From DASZBR01 sp033763845 (GTDB lineage: Bacteria; Pseudomonadota; Gammaproteobacteria; DASZBR01): 30,797 bases of DNA. A program made the translations under genes and the position numbers. The stretch lies in NCBI GenBank assembly GCA_033763845.1, contig JANRJR010000064.1, positions 1 to 30,797 on the forward strand, written 5' to 3'. The notes beneath the pieces are model-generated. The model made no database searches, was not told where the DNA came from, and saw nothing but the letters and a program-made list of their open reading frames with translations. Shown piece after piece: positions 6,553 through 14,492 of this stretch (position 1 is the first letter of the stretch; each line of letters begins with the position of its first letter).

Positions 6553-8538
6553 TTACTTAGAAAATCTAATGCTGCAAGATTCGTGCTCTTCTTGTTTTTC
6601 TTTTGGTTTAAGGTCTGAAAACAATTTTTTACCGTCAAAACAAATACGTTCACGAAGGAGGTCATATTGTGAGTGCAGCAACTCCATCTTTAATTTATTG
6701 ACTATCAGCCCTCTAATCTTTTCTGAGTTATCAGAAGATTTAACAATTGAGAATTGTGGATTTAACACCTCCCCTTTGGGAAGGACTGATTCAACGCCTT
6801 TTTGGTCACATAAAACGACGTACACATTTAACATCGCAAGCAGCGCTTTTAGCATTTCAGTTGCTACAGCTTCCGCATTATCAGTAACTTCATATTGACT
6901 TGTCTTTGCGCTTCCATCCTTAAAGAAATCGATGTAGTGGCCTGATGAATCTTTCAATCGCATACATTCCGCTTTCTTTTCAATAGGGCCGCCTACGTTT
7001 TCCATAGTTAATGATTCAGTTTTATGCTCGATTGTATTAAACCCATGGGGAGAGGTCTTTTTAAGAACCTCCCCAGAATCCGCTTGGAGGCAATCGAATA
7101 CGTTAATAGGCGTCACTGATTTTTGTTTTATGTCGCTTGATGATTTGGGCTGAGGACGTTTAATTTCAGAAGCGTTTTGTTTCTCCACAAATTTACCGTC
7201 TTCAAAAAAAGCGTATGTGTTTCCTGGAATAGTATATTGAGATTTTGGAGGTTCAACAGTAGATTCAACGGGTACAAAGCGATCTACAACTACCGTCGCG
7301 CCATTTGAAAAGGTATGCAAGTGAGAGCCGTCATATTTCTTTTTCTTAAGATGCGTCCCCTGAGACCTGTACTCTCTATTTTTTTGTTCGAGTGTTGGCA
7401 TTTCTTTCAGTTGATTGGATGGCTCATTTGGCTTAAAAAACGCTGTTTGATTAGGGTTAGCAAAAGTCACTTTCTTTTTCTTCTTTGGCGGGGATTTTCC
7501 TGCTATCAGGTCATTAATATAGGTAGGCTCCAGGACATCAAGGAGGGTCATAAGTTTTTCCATGACGTCGATGTCATCGGTAATGTCCAATTCCATCTTA
7601 AGAGCAGCTTTAACGATATTTATCATCTCTTCATTTAGAATTGGAGTCGAGATGTCCTTGTATCCAACCAGCTGAGTAACAGCGGCACTGAGCATCTTAT
7701 AATTATTTTCTGCAATGACACTTCGCGCATAGCTCTCGCCTCGCGCAATATCAACTCTTCTCGTATCTCCAATTGGCGTACTTTCTGCGGTTACTTCTTC
7801 ACCATAATCTGCGGGATCTACGAATAGCGCTTCTATCTCTTCTTTTGTGAAGTGCATTACCCATTCTGCGAAAGACCTATGTCCTTCATCTTCTGGATTC
7901 AAGTAGCGAACCTTATTAGTTTTTACCTCTTTAGCCTCTAAAACAGGTTCTTGAGTTTCTACTAACAAATTGAAATGAGAACTTCTTTGCGTCAAAAGCA
8001 TGTGAACAATCGTGCTGGTGTTTTCGGAAACAAATGAATCAATAACCTTAATGTTGTTTGGCGATTCTTTTTTCCAAACATAAACGGTCATATTTTTCTT
8101 CTTGGCATACAGCAATGCACTTTTGTACCCTAACCATAGTTTTTCACGGTAAGCGTTTACGTAGGCTTTATAAATCATCTCACGCGTACAATATTTTTCA
8201 AGAACCTTCCGTATTTCTTCGCGAACCTCTTCCGAAATATTGGGTTCTTGGTACATGTTATAGATAGAATCAAAAAGTGCAGGACGTTTCAACGCTTTGA
8301 TTACAAACGATTCGTATATCTCTTCCCATAATTGCGCGCGCGCACTTTCGTCAGAAGAAAGTGATAACAAGGTATCCGCTACCTCAGATCTTTCTTTCCC
8401 TAAGGAAATAAAGCCACAATCCCCTTTTCCTTCTACTTCTTCTTCTGTGAAATAAATAGGTGCATGCGTCTTGGGGATTGTTCCTCTCAGTAAATTTAAC
8501 TCTCTGTTTTCATTAGCATGAACTTTTTCACCACTCAT
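6553..8538 (-). CDS. OTU-like cysteine protease (putative deubiquitinase effector, 661 aa)
   Basis: The N-terminal domain (about residues 30-200) carries the OTU signature: GKGDCGF at 37-43 with Cys41 as the expected nucleophile, the beta-strand NMTVYVWKKE near 149-158, and SSHFNLLVE at 186-194 with His188 as the expected general base. OTU proteases remove ubiquitin from eukaryotic proteins, and bacteria have no ubiquitin, so an effector role in a host cell is the natural reading. The remaining 460 residues are unrecognised: a helical middle and a Lys-rich SPPKKKKKVTF stretch near residue 350 that resembles a nuclear-localisation signal. No signal peptide was seen. AAAAGGAGAG precedes the ATG. 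Substrate and delivery are inference. Confidence 0.75.
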   Translation of the reverse strand: MSGEKVHANENRELNLLRGTIPKTHAPIYFTEEEVEGKGDCGFISLGKERSEVADTLLSLSSDESARAQLWEEIYESFVIKALKRPALFDSIYNMYQEPNISEEVREEIRKVLEKYCTREMIYKAYVNAYREKLWLGYKSALLYAKKKNMTVYVWKKESPNNIKVIDSFVSENTSTIVHMLLTQRSSHFNLLVETQEPVLEAKEVKTNKVRYLNPEDEGHRSFAEWVMHFTKEEIEALFVDPADYGEEVTAESTPIGDTRRVDIARGESYARSVIAENNYKMLSAAVTQLVGYKDISTPILNEEMINIVKAALKMELDITDDIDVMEKLMTLLDVLEPTYINDLIAGKSPPKKKKKVTFANPNQTAFFKPNEPSNQLKEMPTLEQKNREYRSQGTHLKKKKYDGSHLHTFSNGATVVVDRFVPVESTVEPPKSQYTIPGNTYAFFEDGKFVEKQNASEIKRPQPKSSSDIKQKSVTPINVFDCLQADSGEVLKKTSPHGFNTIEHKTESLTMENVGGPIEKKAECMRLKDSSGHYIDFFKDGSAKTSQYEVTDNAEAVATEMLKALLAMLNVYVVLCDQKGVESVLPKGEVLNPQFSIVKSSDNSEKIRGLIVNKLKMELLHSQYDLLRERICFDGKKLFSDLKPKEKQEEHESCSIRFSK

Positions 8539-8556
8539 CTTTCTCTCCTTTTAATT

Positions 8557-8596
8557 AGTAGTACTACTACTTTAAGTATAGTGCCGATATGGCACT
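8557..8596 (-). promoter_or_regulatory. Probable promoter and operator of the OTU gene
   Basis: A perfect 12-bp palindrome, AGTAGTACTACT (8557-8568), lies between the ribosome site and a minus-strand -10 box TATACT (8575-8580). Touching the -10 box is an inverted repeat, AGTGCC-5 nt-GGCACT (8580-8596), which covers the usual -35 position, where I see no good box. The layout suggests a regulated, activator- or repressor-dependent promoter. Confidence 0.5.
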
Positions 8597-8658
8597 TTCC
8601 ACTTCATTTTCCTCTGTTTTTTAGCTTCATAAATTAACCAAACGGCGGCATAACAGCT

Positions 8659-9417
8659 TTACAGCGCATTTACGGGTTGTTCCAATAAATGGACGTCTAT
8701 TTCCGGCAAAAGCTCCATGGCTTCAAAAAATGCGACGCCCGAGTCGCCTTTTTTTCCGTTTGCGATATCAATCCACGGCTGTGACCACGTCATCAAAACA
8801 GGATGTCTCTCAAGTGCCCTTTGGAGCTGTGTTTTTTCTTCTTCGGTAGCGTATTTGTAAGTAAATATAAATTTCTGCATTTCAGCGCACAGATCATCCT
8901 CTTTTTTATATAAATTGCTTATCTTGTCTTCTAAGTCATTTGCGAGAGCGGATAATTTTTCCGTGTAGGGTTTCGCAAGCGCCAATGTTGTCGGGTGGTT
9001 TAAATCACAGCCGCAAACTTCCCATATTTTTCTTATCGTCTCTCGCATCGGAACTAAAAGATTTAGATTTACAAAATCACGGAAAGGTTTAAATTTCTTC
9101 AAAATTTGGCAAAATTCAAAAAAATATTTCAATCTTTCGCCATAACTCTCCAAGCTTATTTCGGGAAGAGCCTCATTAATGGGATCGTATTTTTCTGAAT
9201 AGCTCACAACAATGTTTCTTATAGGTTCTGAAATTTCAGCATACTTTTTCATCGCAACATGAAAGTTATCGTAAGTCTTCGCTCGTAGTTCTCGCTTTAA
9301 ACCGTCAATCTGAAGCTCTATTTCCGCATTAAAAAAAGTACCGCGCGGTTTTTTAAGATCGTCACTGCCCTTTTCTTTTTCTACTGAAGCTGCTCGTTTT
9401 ACTGATTTATCATCCAT
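8659..9417 (-). CDS. Unknown protein, tandem paralogue A (252 aa)
   Basis: This helical, soluble-looking protein has no signal peptide, membrane segment or recognised domain. It aligns with its upstream neighbour (9457-10188) from about residue 85 to 225. Shared positions include SLE..., the CGCDL motif (YGCDL in the neighbour), a Leu-rich helix, an acidic-aromatic segment (EMQKF / EMEGF), and LMTWSQPWIDIANGK (LLSWTYMWIAIAEGK). The first 30 residues are Lys/Glu rich and variable. AGGAG lies nine bases before the ATG. Its position between the OTU gene and a paralogue points to a lineage-specific cargo family. Confidence 0.7.
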   Translation of the reverse strand: MDDKSVKRAASVEKEKGSDDLKKPRGTFFNAEIELQIDGLKRELRAKTYDNFHVAMKKYAEISEPIRNIVVSYSEKYDPINEALPEISLESYGERLKYFFEFCQILKKFKPFRDFVNLNLLVPMRETIRKIWEVCGCDLNHPTTLALAKPYTEKLSALANDLEDKISNLYKKEDDLCAEMQKFIFTYKYATEEEKTQLQRALERHPVLMTWSQPWIDIANGKKGDSGVAFFEAMELLPEIDVHLLEQPVNAL

Positions 9418-9456
9418 CTTATGTTCTCCTAAATAGTATAAAATTTTAAAAAATTA

Positions 9457-10188
9457 TTAATGAACCTGACGTGTTAAAAATTCTTGTTCATTCGCGATTA
9501 CTTTTAGCGAGTGTCGAAACGCATCTTCTCGACTCACTTCTTTTCCTTCCGCTATTGCTATCCACATGTACGTCCAAGACAGCAATTGAGTGGTTTTTAT
9601 AAGCTCTAATAAAAATTGTTGCTTGGTCTCTGGCGAGGCCGATTGATAAATTAAAGTAAATCCTTCCATTTCATCGTAAACATGGTGGTACAAGCTTCTT
9701 AGCTTTGCTTTCGATTCGTCTAGACTCCTCAAATTCTTACTGATTACAGATGTGGCAGGATTGGCTATTTCCCATGTGCTCTGATCCTGCAAGTCGCACC
9801 CATACACCAGGAGGATTTGTGTATGGGCATTCGACAAGAACGGCAGGAGACATTCATTTATGAACTCGCAATATCGTTCGCTTCTTTCAAAAATACGGGT
9901 CAGCTCGAAGAGGTATCGGATTTTGTCGACAAAATTTTCAAGGCTAGTTGAAGCAGAAGGCTCACCAAGAGGTTCCGATATTTTTTTGTTATACGTACCC
10001 ATAAGAAGTTTAAATTCACGGCGCTCGCATGTAAGTGCATAATTAACTTGACTGGCGAGTTCACAATAAATTGAAGAAATTTTTCTATCGCGCTCTTGGA
10101 AAACAATATTTTTACAAGGCTGAAATTGAGCTAATAACTCTTTCCCATTTAAGTCGGCAGATGTTCCCTTTGATACTTCATCATTCAT
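9457..10188 (-). CDS. Unknown protein, tandem paralogue B (243 aa)
   Basis: The length and helical pattern match the product at 8659-9417, with conserved TSLENFVDKIRYLFEL, VYGCDL, DEMEGFTLIYQSASPE and LLSWTYMWIAIAEGK segments. The identity is low, so the duplication is old or fast-evolving. No motif reveals an activity. The Trp-x-x-x-Trp-Ile-x-Ile-Ala signature near the C-terminus is the best family marker. The ribosome site is weak (AGGGAT). A 39-bp gap separates it from paralogue A, so the two are probably one transcript. Confidence 0.7.
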   Translation of the reverse strand: MNDEVSKGTSADLNGKELLAQFQPCKNIVFQERDRKISSIYCELASQVNYALTCERREFKLLMGTYNKKISEPLGEPSASTSLENFVDKIRYLFELTRIFERSERYCEFINECLLPFLSNAHTQILLVYGCDLQDQSTWEIANPATSVISKNLRSLDESKAKLRSLYHHVYDEMEGFTLIYQSASPETKQQFLLELIKTTQLLSWTYMWIAIAEGKEVSREDAFRHSLKVIANEQEFLTRQVH

Positions 10189-10226
10189 ATTAGATATCCC
10201 TACTGTATTATAAATTTAACCCACAT

Positions 10227-10508
10227 TTAACGATGCTGGTTTTCGCTTACTACCCATTCCAAAGCTTTTAGCTTTACAAACTCTCTATTAGAATCTACAA
10301 ATTCTTTAACGGTGACCCTACTTTTATTAGTAATTTTAGCTAACCACAATATTCTTTCATTTTCCAAAGAGCGTAATACTTCAATGTGAAACCCTTTGTA
10401 GAAAAATTTTTTAGCGTTTTTTTTGATTTCCATAAAATTTTTGACAGCTTTCTTATATATGTGACGTAATGATTTTTTTATTACCATTTGTTCACATTGC
10501 CAAGCCAC
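10227..10508 (-). CDS. Small basic unknown protein (up to 93 aa)
   Basis: A Lys-rich N-terminus is followed by a compact beta-rich part (FFYKGFHIEVLRSLENERIL, then WLAKITNKSRVTVKEF) that looks like a small folded domain. No family was recognised. The start is uncertain: GTG at 10508 follows GGGGGG with almost no spacing, and the ATGs at 10487 and 10433 have no ribosome site. A minus-strand TATACA just upstream could be a -10 box giving a very short leader. Confidence 0.5.
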   Translation of the reverse strand: MAWQCEQMVIKKSLRHIYKKAVKNFMEIKKNAKKFFYKGFHIEVLRSLENERILWLAKITNKSRVTVKEFVDSNREFVKLKALEWVVSENQHR

Positions 10509-10542
10509 ACCCCCCTATCTTTGTATAAATTAGTTTTTTAAT

Positions 10543-10935
10543 TTAATTGTTTAAGTATTCTTCAAGAGCTTTTGGATTAACTGGTTTTGTAAAAACCTTG
10601 TCCATCCCCGCAGCAAGGCAAGCCTCGATTGTTTCTTTGTCATCATGCGCTGTAATACCTATAATAAAAGCCGGATTTTTGTTTTTAAATATTTTTTCTT
10701 TTTTTCGAATTGCTAAAGTTGCTTCGACTCCATTCATTTCTGGCATATTGTAATCCATAGTAATCACACTCATTTTTCCGTTGAATAGATCTACTGCTTC
10801 AAAACCACTCTTAGCAACTACTACTTTCCACCCAAGCTCTTCCATAAAATTTTTTATAAAAAGCTGAGCGAGTTTGTCGTCATCAACAACCATCACATTT
10901 TTTTGCGAAGTTATTAAATTTAAACTCTTTTCCAT
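10543..10935 (-). CDS. Stand-alone CheY-like receiver domain (130 aa)
   Basis: This is a receiver domain only. The acidic pocket is VVDDD (17-20), the phospho-acceptor is Asp61 in TMDYNMPEMNG, the switch Thr is Thr95 (GITAHDD), and Lys117 is in FTKPVNP. All residues needed for phosphotransfer are present. The PEMNG and TKPV style is that of receivers from hybrid kinases and phosphorelays. No output domain and no histidine kinase lie on the plasmid, so a chromosomal kinase or phosphotransfer protein must feed it. The ATG at 10935 has GGAG nine bases ahead; the frame continues upstream without a ribosome site. It follows the gene at 10955-11470 by 19 bp and is likely in the same operon. Confidence 0.88.
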   Translation of the reverse strand: MEKSLNLITSQKNVMVVDDDKLAQLFIKNFMEELGWKVVVAKSGFEAVDLFNGKMSVITMDYNMPEMNGVEATLAIRKKEKIFKNKNPAFIIGITAHDDKETIEACLAAGMDKVFTKPVNPKALEEYLNN

Positions 10936-10954
10936 GACTAAAATCTCCAAATTT

Positions 10955-11470
10955 TTAATTAAAACAACATAACTCTTGCTGAATTGCAGGCCAGGTTGAA
11001 GACAACTTTTCATTTTTTATTAATCCATATAATGTTCCACCTAAATTTTTGTGCATGACTTTAGATAAATAATAATTTGTATCAACGACTTCGCCCAAGG
11101 TGAAATCAATCACCAGGGTTTCGATGTTTTTGGCAGCATCTGTAATAGCGACATCACTAATGCGCGTTTTTACGTATTGAATAGAGCAGCTAAGATGGGC
11201 TTTGGGGGACTTGCGGTTATAAACACGGTTTAAAACAAGTGGCTGATTAGATTCTAGGGTAACAGCCGTGAATTGTATGCCAAAAATAATGATTTTCTCT
11301 TTTTTGGTGAAAAGTGTTGTTGTGGTTTGCAGAATGCTCAGAATATCTTGAAAAAGAGGCAAAATAGCTTTGGGGAGTGGGGACGAGTAGCACATATCCT
11401 TGACTGCCTGAACCTTGATGTTATCCATCTGGCAGTCCGATAAAGCACCTACAAAATCTTGATAATCCAT
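10955..11470 (-). CDS. Unknown protein upstream of the receiver (171 aa)
   Basis: The ATG at 11470 is chosen because GGGAG sits just ahead; the frame is open to 11530 with no ribosome site. The product has an N-terminal helical part and a central beta-rich section (IIIFGIQFTAVTLESNQPLV, then HLSCSIQYVKTRISDVAI) reminiscent of a small ligand- or protein-binding fold. No known domain was found. It is the first gene of the minus-strand unit that begins at the 31-bp palindrome and is immediately followed by the receiver. It may be its partner, which is inference from position only. Confidence 0.6.
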   Translation of the reverse strand: MDYQDFVGALSDCQMDNIKVQAVKDMCYSSPLPKAILPLFQDILSILQTTTTLFTKKEKIIIFGIQFTAVTLESNQPLVLNRVYNRKSPKAHLSCSIQYVKTRISDVAITDAAKNIETLVIDFTLGEVVDTNYYLSKVMHKNLGGTLYGLIKNEKLSSTWPAIQQELCCFN

Positions 11471-11554
11471 TTCAGCTCCCTGTTTGAGTCCATTTCTAAC
11501 AGGGTGCAGTCTACCCGAACTAAACAGCACCTAGTATCACTGTATTTGCTAGTG

Positions 11555-11585
11555 AAATTAGGTATCAAATTTTGATACCTAATTT
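11555..11585. promoter_or_regulatory. 31-bp near-perfect palindrome in the divergent promoter region
   Basis: AAATTAGGTATCAAA, one base, then TTTGATACCTAATTT: two perfect 15-bp arms. It sits between the minus-strand receiver operon (start 11470) and the plus-strand SAHH-like gene (start 11673). Its position and symmetry suit a dimeric repressor controlling both directions. On each strand it supplies a TTGATA that could act as a -35 box; on the minus strand TACAGT follows 18 bp later. Confidence 0.75.
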
Positions 11586-11672
11586 TTGGGGTAAAGTAGT
11601 GCATAATAAGCGCGTTTATAATATCGCTCTTAAGCTTAAGCATGAGAGCATCGGTTCAGCGGAGGATTAAAT

Positions 11673-13142
11673 ATGAAAGAATGGCGCAGACCTCTAAAAT
11701 TGGCGCACAGAACGCTATCTCAAAAAACAAGTGGTTTTTTCACAATTGGTTTGAGCAATGCGCTTTCCCTACCCGATTTACCATTGCTTGATTCTTTAGC
11801 TGATGAGGCCAAAAAAGGTGGGCTGCCCTCTTTAGATAAAACCGCTGTAATAGGCATGCAACATATTCTTCCAACTACTGCTACCCTCTTCGACGTGATG
11901 ATACGACGTCTTGGTGTGCGCCCAGAAAATATGTTTTTTAAGGGAAAATTTTACTCGACACATCCCGACACTGAAAAATATATGATCGAGAGGGGCATTC
12001 AAATATTAAAAACGAAACCACCAAAGTGGCCCGGTCAATATCAAGAAAATACTCGTGAAGAAGTTGGACAGATGTGGGAATCTTTCGAGCAGAAAGTATT
12101 AAATTCTGATATTGAAAGAGTTATTGTTCTTGACGATGGTGGTATGTGCCTGGAAAGCATCCCGAACTCAATACGATATGGTTACGACCTTGCTGGCATA
12201 GAACAAACAAGGTTTGGTCTTTACAGTAAAACAGTGAGAGCCCAAATTTATCCATTAATTGATGTTGCAAGAAGTGCAGCCAAGAAAAATCTAGAATCTC
12301 ATCTAATTGCAGACTCAGTGTTAAGAAGAATTAATAACCTGTTAAATGACCTATCAATAAACAAAAACACGGTGTTTGGTGTAGTGGGCAATGGCGCAAT
12401 TGGAACCGCTATTACTAAATATCTTCTTAATAAAGGCTACCGTGTTGTTATTTACGACGAGAGCGATAGCGCATTTCACGGGATTCGCAATAAAAATTGT
12501 TATCGAATGGACAAGCTAGAAAATCTTTTTGCCGGTTCGGATATTGTGTTTGGTTGTACGGGTAAAGATGTAACGACAAATATCGATATCACAGAGTTAG
12601 TCAATAAAAAATGTGTTCTGATTAGTTGTTCCTCCCAAGACATAGAGTTTCTAACACTTCTAAAAAAGATTGGAAAAAACCCATACAGTGAAACAATAAA
12701 TAATAATATTTCTCGCATTGGATACATGGGAAATTCAGGCCAAGAACTTATTGTTTTAGAAAAGGGGTTTCCTATTAATTTTGACAGAACCTCAGGTTGC
12801 GATTTGCCAAGTGACATACAATTGACACGAGGTCTTTTGTTCGGGGCCTTCATACAAGCGGCATTAGTAGCTCGAAAACCGGCTGACGATGGCATTACGC
12901 CAAACAAATCATCTCATTACATGCTTGACCCTTTTGTACAACGATTTGTAGTAAACAACTGGAAAAACAGTCAACCAAGTGGTAGGTACACAGAAGAAGA
13001 AGTCTCTTGTTTTAATGATATAAACTGGATCATGCAAAACTCAAGTGGTGATTACTTTGAAAAAGATCTATTTTGCTCTATGTTAAGTGAATTGAATTCT
13101 GATACACCCTCGCCAAAAAGGACTTGTGGAACAAAATGCTAG
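11673..13142 (+). CDS. S-adenosylhomocysteine-hydrolase-like NAD-binding protein (489 aa)
   Basis: The overall plan follows adenosylhomocysteinase: VIGMQHILPTTATLFDVM (59-76), VIVLDDGG at 150-157 (the DDGGD region), AGIEQTRFGLY at 174-184 (equivalent of the ETTTGVHRL loop), and a Rossmann fold with GNGAIG at 239-244 followed by a Tyr-Asp-Glu end of strand 2. A later SDIVFGCTGKD (about 289-299) matches the ATGNKD segment. The substrate-pocket segment SCNIFSTQDH of true enzymes is replaced by KGKFYSTHPD, so a different substrate is likely. GGAGG lies seven bases before the ATG. Its 3' end overlaps the convergent gene by 60 bp. Function is unknown; it may be an NAD-dependent small-molecule enzyme. 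Confidence 0.7.
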   Translation: MKEWRRPLKLAHRTLSQKTSGFFTIGLSNALSLPDLPLLDSLADEAKKGGLPSLDKTAVIGMQHILPTTATLFDVMIRRLGVRPENMFFKGKFYSTHPDTEKYMIERGIQILKTKPPKWPGQYQENTREEVGQMWESFEQKVLNSDIERVIVLDDGGMCLESIPNSIRYGYDLAGIEQTRFGLYSKTVRAQIYPLIDVARSAAKKNLESHLIADSVLRRINNLLNDLSINKNTVFGVVGNGAIGTAITKYLLNKGYRVVIYDESDSAFHGIRNKNCYRMDKLENLFAGSDIVFGCTGKDVTTNIDITELVNKKCVLISCSSQDIEFLTLLKKIGKNPYSETINNNISRIGYMGNSGQELIVLEKGFPINFDRTSGCDLPSDIQLTRGLLFGAFIQAALVARKPADDGITPNKSSHYMLDPFVQRFVVNNWKNSQPSGRYTEEEVSCFNDINWIMQNSSGDYFEKDLFCSMLSELNSDTPSPKRTCGTKC

Positions 13143-14381
13143 GCCATTAAATCTTCCCATGTTGAAATTTTTATCTTCTTTAGGAATAACTTCGCTTGTT
13201 CTAATCTCGCTATACATATCTTCTTCAACATGAAAATAATCAAAATTTCTATTGCTTAAGAGAGATTCATTAATTTCTTTATCCCCGAGAAGAGTATCAA
13301 TTAGTAGTTTAAGGTTTCTTGTATCCAGCATTATTGTTGATGAGCTTGTTTTACTGTCTGGACTTCCTTCTAGCAGTGTAGGATAAGCCAATGAATAATA
13401 GAGACTGCTATCATCCCCTTTGTCATGAAGTACAGCGTGCATTAAAAATGGTGCATATTTTTTAAGAGAATAGATGTCCATAATTGCTTTCTGCAGGCCT
13501 ATTGTTGGGGCAAACTGATCCAAGTTTACAATCGGTTTGAAAGCAGGTGCCTCTCCTATAGAAATCAAAAACAAATGTCTTAATGTATCTACCATATACG
13601 GCGTTGGTTGAAGCCTTCTTCCAGTTAATGTTCTAATAAAATTTTGCCAATCTACTGCGGTTTCAACTTTTGCTATTGAAGATCGTGACTGAGTCCAAGA
13701 TTGGCTTAAAAGATAAAAAACAAACTCTCTCCAAGCGGGATCATTTTTTTTATTTTTAAACCAACTTTTTGTAAAAAAAATCACTTCACATTTCCACTTC
13801 TGTGTAAAATTTTTATTCTCAGCGATCTTTCTAAACAACTCCCAATGATCTGATAAAGATTGTACTTTTATATTTTGATTAATTGAAAATGCTGCTTTTA
13901 AACGCTTAAGTCCAGCACTACCGGTTATTTTAGGGAGTGAAAAAATTGAACGGCTACCCGCACTTACATTCCAAGAAGGCGCAGACTCAAGCCCAAAAAC
14001 GAAATCTGTGGTCTCAAATGTCCCAAATAACATGCCTGGATTAAATGCTTTTAGTGGTATTGGTCTGTCGTCTTCAGTAATGAACACTTCGCAGCTTTTG
14101 TTGAGAAGTAAGCCAAGCGGTATAGGAGAAAAAAGCAAATCTTCTTTTAATTTTTGGCTGAAGATATTGCTGTTTACGGGATGAATTTTACCTTGGTTTC
14201 TCATTTGTAAAACACCCTTCTCTACGATGAGATCACCAAAAGAGTAGCCTGCTTTAATAAGCTTATAACTTTTATCTGGGGATATTTTGTCAATGATGCC
14301 GGCAAGCTCAGGATTTACTTTCCTTACACTTTCGCTTACATCTTCCCAAAAAACTTCGGTATACGATTCGTTTGTTTCCAT
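13083..14381 (-). CDS. Unknown protein convergent with the SAHH-like gene (432 aa)
   Basis: No family was recognised. The protein is soluble, without a signal peptide or repeats, and rich in aromatic residues (DDRPIPLKAFNPGMLFGTFE, then TTDFVFGLESAPSWNVSAGS). The ATG at 14381 gives MET...; the frame is open to a TTG at 14411 that has no ribosome site. GGGAGG lies about 15 bases before the ATG, with a two-codon ATG-AAG-TAA between them. A minus-strand TATAAT at 14428-14433 is a likely -10 box. The last 60 bp overlap the end of the SAHH-like gene on the other strand, an arrangement that hints at long-standing pairing or antisense control. Confidence 0.7.
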   Translation of the reverse strand: METNESYTEVFWEDVSESVRKVNPELAGIIDKISPDKSYKLIKAGYSFGDLIVEKGVLQMRNQGKIHPVNSNIFSQKLKEDLLFSPIPLGLLLNKSCEVFITEDDRPIPLKAFNPGMLFGTFETTDFVFGLESAPSWNVSAGSRSIFSLPKITGSAGLKRLKAAFSINQNIKVQSLSDHWELFRKIAENKNFTQKWKCEVIFFTKSWFKNKKNDPAWREFVFYLLSQSWTQSRSSIAKVETAVDWQNFIRTLTGRRLQPTPYMVDTLRHLFLISIGEAPAFKPIVNLDQFAPTIGLQKAIMDIYSLKKYAPFLMHAVLHDKGDDSSLYYSLAYPTLLEGSPDSKTSSSTIMLDTRNLKLLIDTLLGDKEINESLLSNRNFDYFHVEEDMYSEIRTSEVIPKEDKNFNMGRFNGLAFCSTSPFWRGCIRIQFT

Positions 14382-14492
14382 GAAAATTACTTCATGCCTC
14401 CCTTCTGCCAATTTTATGTCTTACCCTATTATAAAAAGTCTTTTTTAAAGAAAATTTATTTTTGATTTAGGTGTTTTTTCTGCATGGAGTAA

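Noticed and set aside
8578..8590. 13-base sequence ATAGTGCCGATAT shared with 28506-28518
   Set aside because: In 30 kb several chance matches of 13 bases are expected, and the second copy lies behind a gene rather than in a promoter.
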